Shown here: piece after piece, positions 15,105-15,106 of the stretch
Layout: the number at the start of each line of letters is the position of its first letter
Position numbering within the stretch: the stretch's first letter is position 1
NCBI GenBank assembly: GCA_047921075.1
Contig: JBLRWS010000054.1
Location: 1-15,106 of the forward strand
Length of the DNA: 15,106 nt
From: JBLRWS01 sp047921075
Lineage (GTDB): Bacteria; Bacteroidota; Rhodothermia; Balneolales; Balneolaceae
Reading direction: 5' to 3'
Program-made: the position numbers and the translations under genes
The notes under the pieces: generated by a model
Database searches by the model: none
What the model saw: the letters and a program-made list of their open reading frames with translations, nothing else
What the model was told of the DNA's origin: nothing

Positions 15105-15106
15105 GC

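Noticed and set aside
1..15106. Mobile element, phage, CRISPR or defence island
   Set aside because: No transposase, integrase, repeats-spacer pattern, tRNA-linked att site or nuclease-type genes were seen; the genes are housekeeping or metabolic in type.

Overview
The window is about 15 kb of near-balanced base composition from what looks like a member of the Bacteroidota/Balneolota-Rhodothermota assemblage (inference). The grounds are the trio TPR protein / DUF4292 lipoprotein / EnvC-like protein, a DUF3179 protein, a GHSGGG-type S9 peptidase, a signal-less cobalamin-binding-like protein, and the general lack of Shine-Dalgarno sequences in front of the starts. It is ordinary chromosome: eleven protein genes, no RNA genes, no CRISPR array, no insertion sequence and no integrase. 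All eleven genes appear complete.

Left half (5-6917, all on the minus strand, transcribed right to left). First comes a membrane sensor histidine kinase whose ATP-binding domain has lost its key motifs, followed after 3 bases by an AhpD-like peroxidase-family protein. Then come a BtuF-like periplasmic-binding-fold protein without a signal peptide and the tightly overlapped trio TPR protein > DUF4292 lipoprotein > EnvC-like murein hydrolase activator (4-base overlaps at both junctions). The trio is exported and probably serves the cell envelope.

Right half. A DUF3179 exported protein (7114-8229, plus) diverges from the histidine kinase and ends at a clear intrinsic terminator. An MFS transporter and a cytoplasmic trehalase (8393-11158, plus, 18 bases apart) look like a trehalose import-and-hydrolysis unit. 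They meet, with no spacer at all, a convergent minus-strand pair: a low-molecular-weight protein tyrosine phosphatase and a fructosamine/ribulosamine-3-kinase. That pair fits a two-step protein deglycation (repair) pathway. Divergent from it is a large secreted S9 (DPP-IV-like) serine peptidase (12744-15104, plus).

I did not find a wholly new system. The best candidates for a second look are the probable pseudo-histidine-kinase paired with an AhpD-like protein, and the deglycation pair placed back to back with a trehalase that releases glucose inside the cell. Several starts were moved inward from longer open frames that begin at TTG or GTG, because the internal ATG sits directly before a signal peptide or membrane segment.
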